DNA of 15,848 nt, taken from the NCBI GenBank assembly GCA_913056285.1, contig CAJXNE010000030.1, positions 1-15,848 of the forward strand, written 5' to 3'. The notes under the pieces are model-generated. The model was given only the letters and a program-made list of their open reading frames with translations, had not been told where the DNA came from and did not search any database. Both the position numbers and the translations under genes were made by a program. This DNA comes from an uncultured Zetaproteobacteria bacterium. GTDB taxonomy: Bacteria; Pseudomonadota; Zetaproteobacteria; Mariprofundales; Mariprofundaceae. Positions 15,224 to 15,848 of this stretch are shown piece by piece (within the stretch, counting starts at the first letter, position 1; every line of letters starts with the position of its first letter).

Positions 15224-15253
15224 TTGCAAGTTATTCTCTTGTTTGTGTATGAT
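15224..15253 (+). promoter_or_regulatory. Sigma70-type promoter of the cNMP-binding-domain gene
   Basis: TTGCAA (15224-15229) and TATGAT (15248-15253) are separated by 18 bp. They are followed by GGGAGG 6 nt before the ATG at 15283. TTGCAA is self-complementary, so it could also serve as a -35 for the divergent zap operon, but no matching -10 was found there. Confidence 0.65.
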
Positions 15254-15282
15254 GGGTCATTATAAAATGATGGGAGGTTTCC

Positions 15283-15753
15283 ATGGCGATCGATTATTCA
15301 TGGCTTGAAGAGAATCTTGTGAAGCGGCAACTGGCAGAGGGGGAAAAGGAGAAGCTTGGTGGGCTTCTGCTTGAAAAAAACGTTGCTAAAAATGATCATA
15401 TTCTGACTCAGGGGCAGGCTGGTGGCGTGCTGTATATCCTGCGCTCGGGGCGAGCGAACATTAATGTTGATGCCAATGGACAGCATATGCATATCGCTGC
15501 TGCCAAAGAAGGGGCGTTGTTTGGCGAAATTACATTTCTGACCGGCGATGCAGCAACTGCAAACGTGATCGCAGCGGAAGATTGTACTGTATATAAACTC
15601 GCCCGGGAGGATTGCTCGGAGCTGATGCAGACCGCGCCCGAACTGGTCTATGTATTCATGGCCGCGATGCTTGTGAATGCAGCAAAAGTGATTCGTTCAA
15701 AGGATGCAGATCACGCAAGCATGCTCCAATATATGGGCACATCGCATAAGTAA
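15283..15753 (+). CDS. Stand-alone cyclic-nucleotide-binding-fold (Crp-like) protein
   Basis: This 156-aa protein consists of one cNMP-binding beta-barrel (~10-118) with the usual GxLYILRSGRANI strand and a phosphate-cassette segment FGEITFLTGDAATANV (~80-95). A helical tail follows, with no helix-turn-helix or other output domain. The conserved Arg of the cassette, which contacts the cyclic phosphate in CRP and protein kinase A, is Ala91 here, so canonical cAMP or cGMP binding is doubtful. The start is secure, with GGGAGG 6 nt before the ATG and a promoter upstream. It is probably a cytoplasmic adaptor or sensor acting through protein contacts; its partner is unknown. It is divergent from the zap genes and adjoins unassigned sequence at the window end. 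Confidence 0.88.
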   Translation: MAIDYSWLEENLVKRQLAEGEKEKLGGLLLEKNVAKNDHILTQGQAGGVLYILRSGRANINVDANGQHMHIAAAKEGALFGEITFLTGDAATANVIAAEDCTVYKLAREDCSELMQTAPELVYVFMAAMLVNAAKVIRSKDADHASMLQYMGTSHK

Positions 15754-15757
15754 CAGT

Positions 15758-15800
15758 TTGCCCCCCTGGCGCAGGGCAATCGCATTAAAAATGAAATGCG
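15758..15800 (+). other. Two short hairpins after the cNMP-binding gene
   Basis: TTGCCC (15758-15763) pairs with GGGCAA (15774-15779), and CGCATT (15781-15786) pairs with AATGCG (15795-15800). No strong T-run follows, so termination is doubtful. The remaining bases to 15848 show nothing I can assign. Confidence 0.35.
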
Positions 15801-15848
15801 TTGTTGGATCATTCTTTGCATGTGTAGCTATGCCAGAACGGTTCATTA

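Overview
The window (15,848 bp) looks like bacterial core-chromosome sequence from a proteobacterium. It carries the rpsU / yqeY / dnaG / rpoD macromolecular-synthesis region, a zapB-like / zapA / 6S RNA / 5-formyl-THF cyclo-ligase block, murJ and xerC. Lineage is inference only. The zapA-ssrS-fau order is typical of Gamma- and Betaproteobacteria. A TIGR00282 (YmdB-type) phosphodiesterase and a B12/radical SAM gene are not part of the standard gammaproteobacterial arrangement, so a deep-branching proteobacterium (for example Zetaproteobacteria) is possible but unproven.

Layout. (1) Positions 1-3787, plus strand: a tightly overlapping operon. It holds the 3' part of a secreted protein with a Csd6-type NTF2-like domain, a Csd6-like LD-carboxypeptidase/L,D-transpeptidase with the same C-terminal domain, a DUF484-GGDEF fusion protein and the tyrosine recombinase XerC. 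(2) 3813-6719, minus strand: murJ, a PolB-like DEDDy 3'-5' exonuclease, and a small third gene split by a 266-bp element with 22-bp terminal inverted repeats. (3) 6848-12869, plus strand: rpsU with its terminator, a B12-binding radical SAM enzyme, yqeY, dnaG and rpoD, closed by a bidirectional terminator at about 12.9 kb. (4) 12954-15148, minus strand: a division/stress block, reading zapB-like coiled coil, zapA, 6S RNA, 5-FCL and ymdB. (5) 15283-15753, plus strand: a stand-alone cyclic-nucleotide-binding-fold protein with a good sigma70-type promoter.

How the genes fit together. Several encode cell-envelope and division functions: peptide trimming of peptidoglycan (Csd6-like), lipid II flipping (MurJ), Z-ring assembly (ZapA and the coiled coil) and chromosome dimer resolution (XerC). 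The rest is the information-processing core: ribosomal protein S21, primase, the housekeeping sigma factor, and 6S RNA, which regulates RNA polymerase carrying that sigma factor.

I see no large undescribed multi-gene system. The best candidates for something new are: the nested-inverted-repeat element that has broken an unrecognised 80-aa gene and whose clean removal restores the frame; the DUF484-GGDEF fusion with an eroded active site but an intact RxxD inhibitory site next to xerC; the tandem pair of genes sharing a Csd6-type C-terminal domain; a possible leaderless dnaG transcript; and a CRP-like fold lacking the phosphate-binding arginine.
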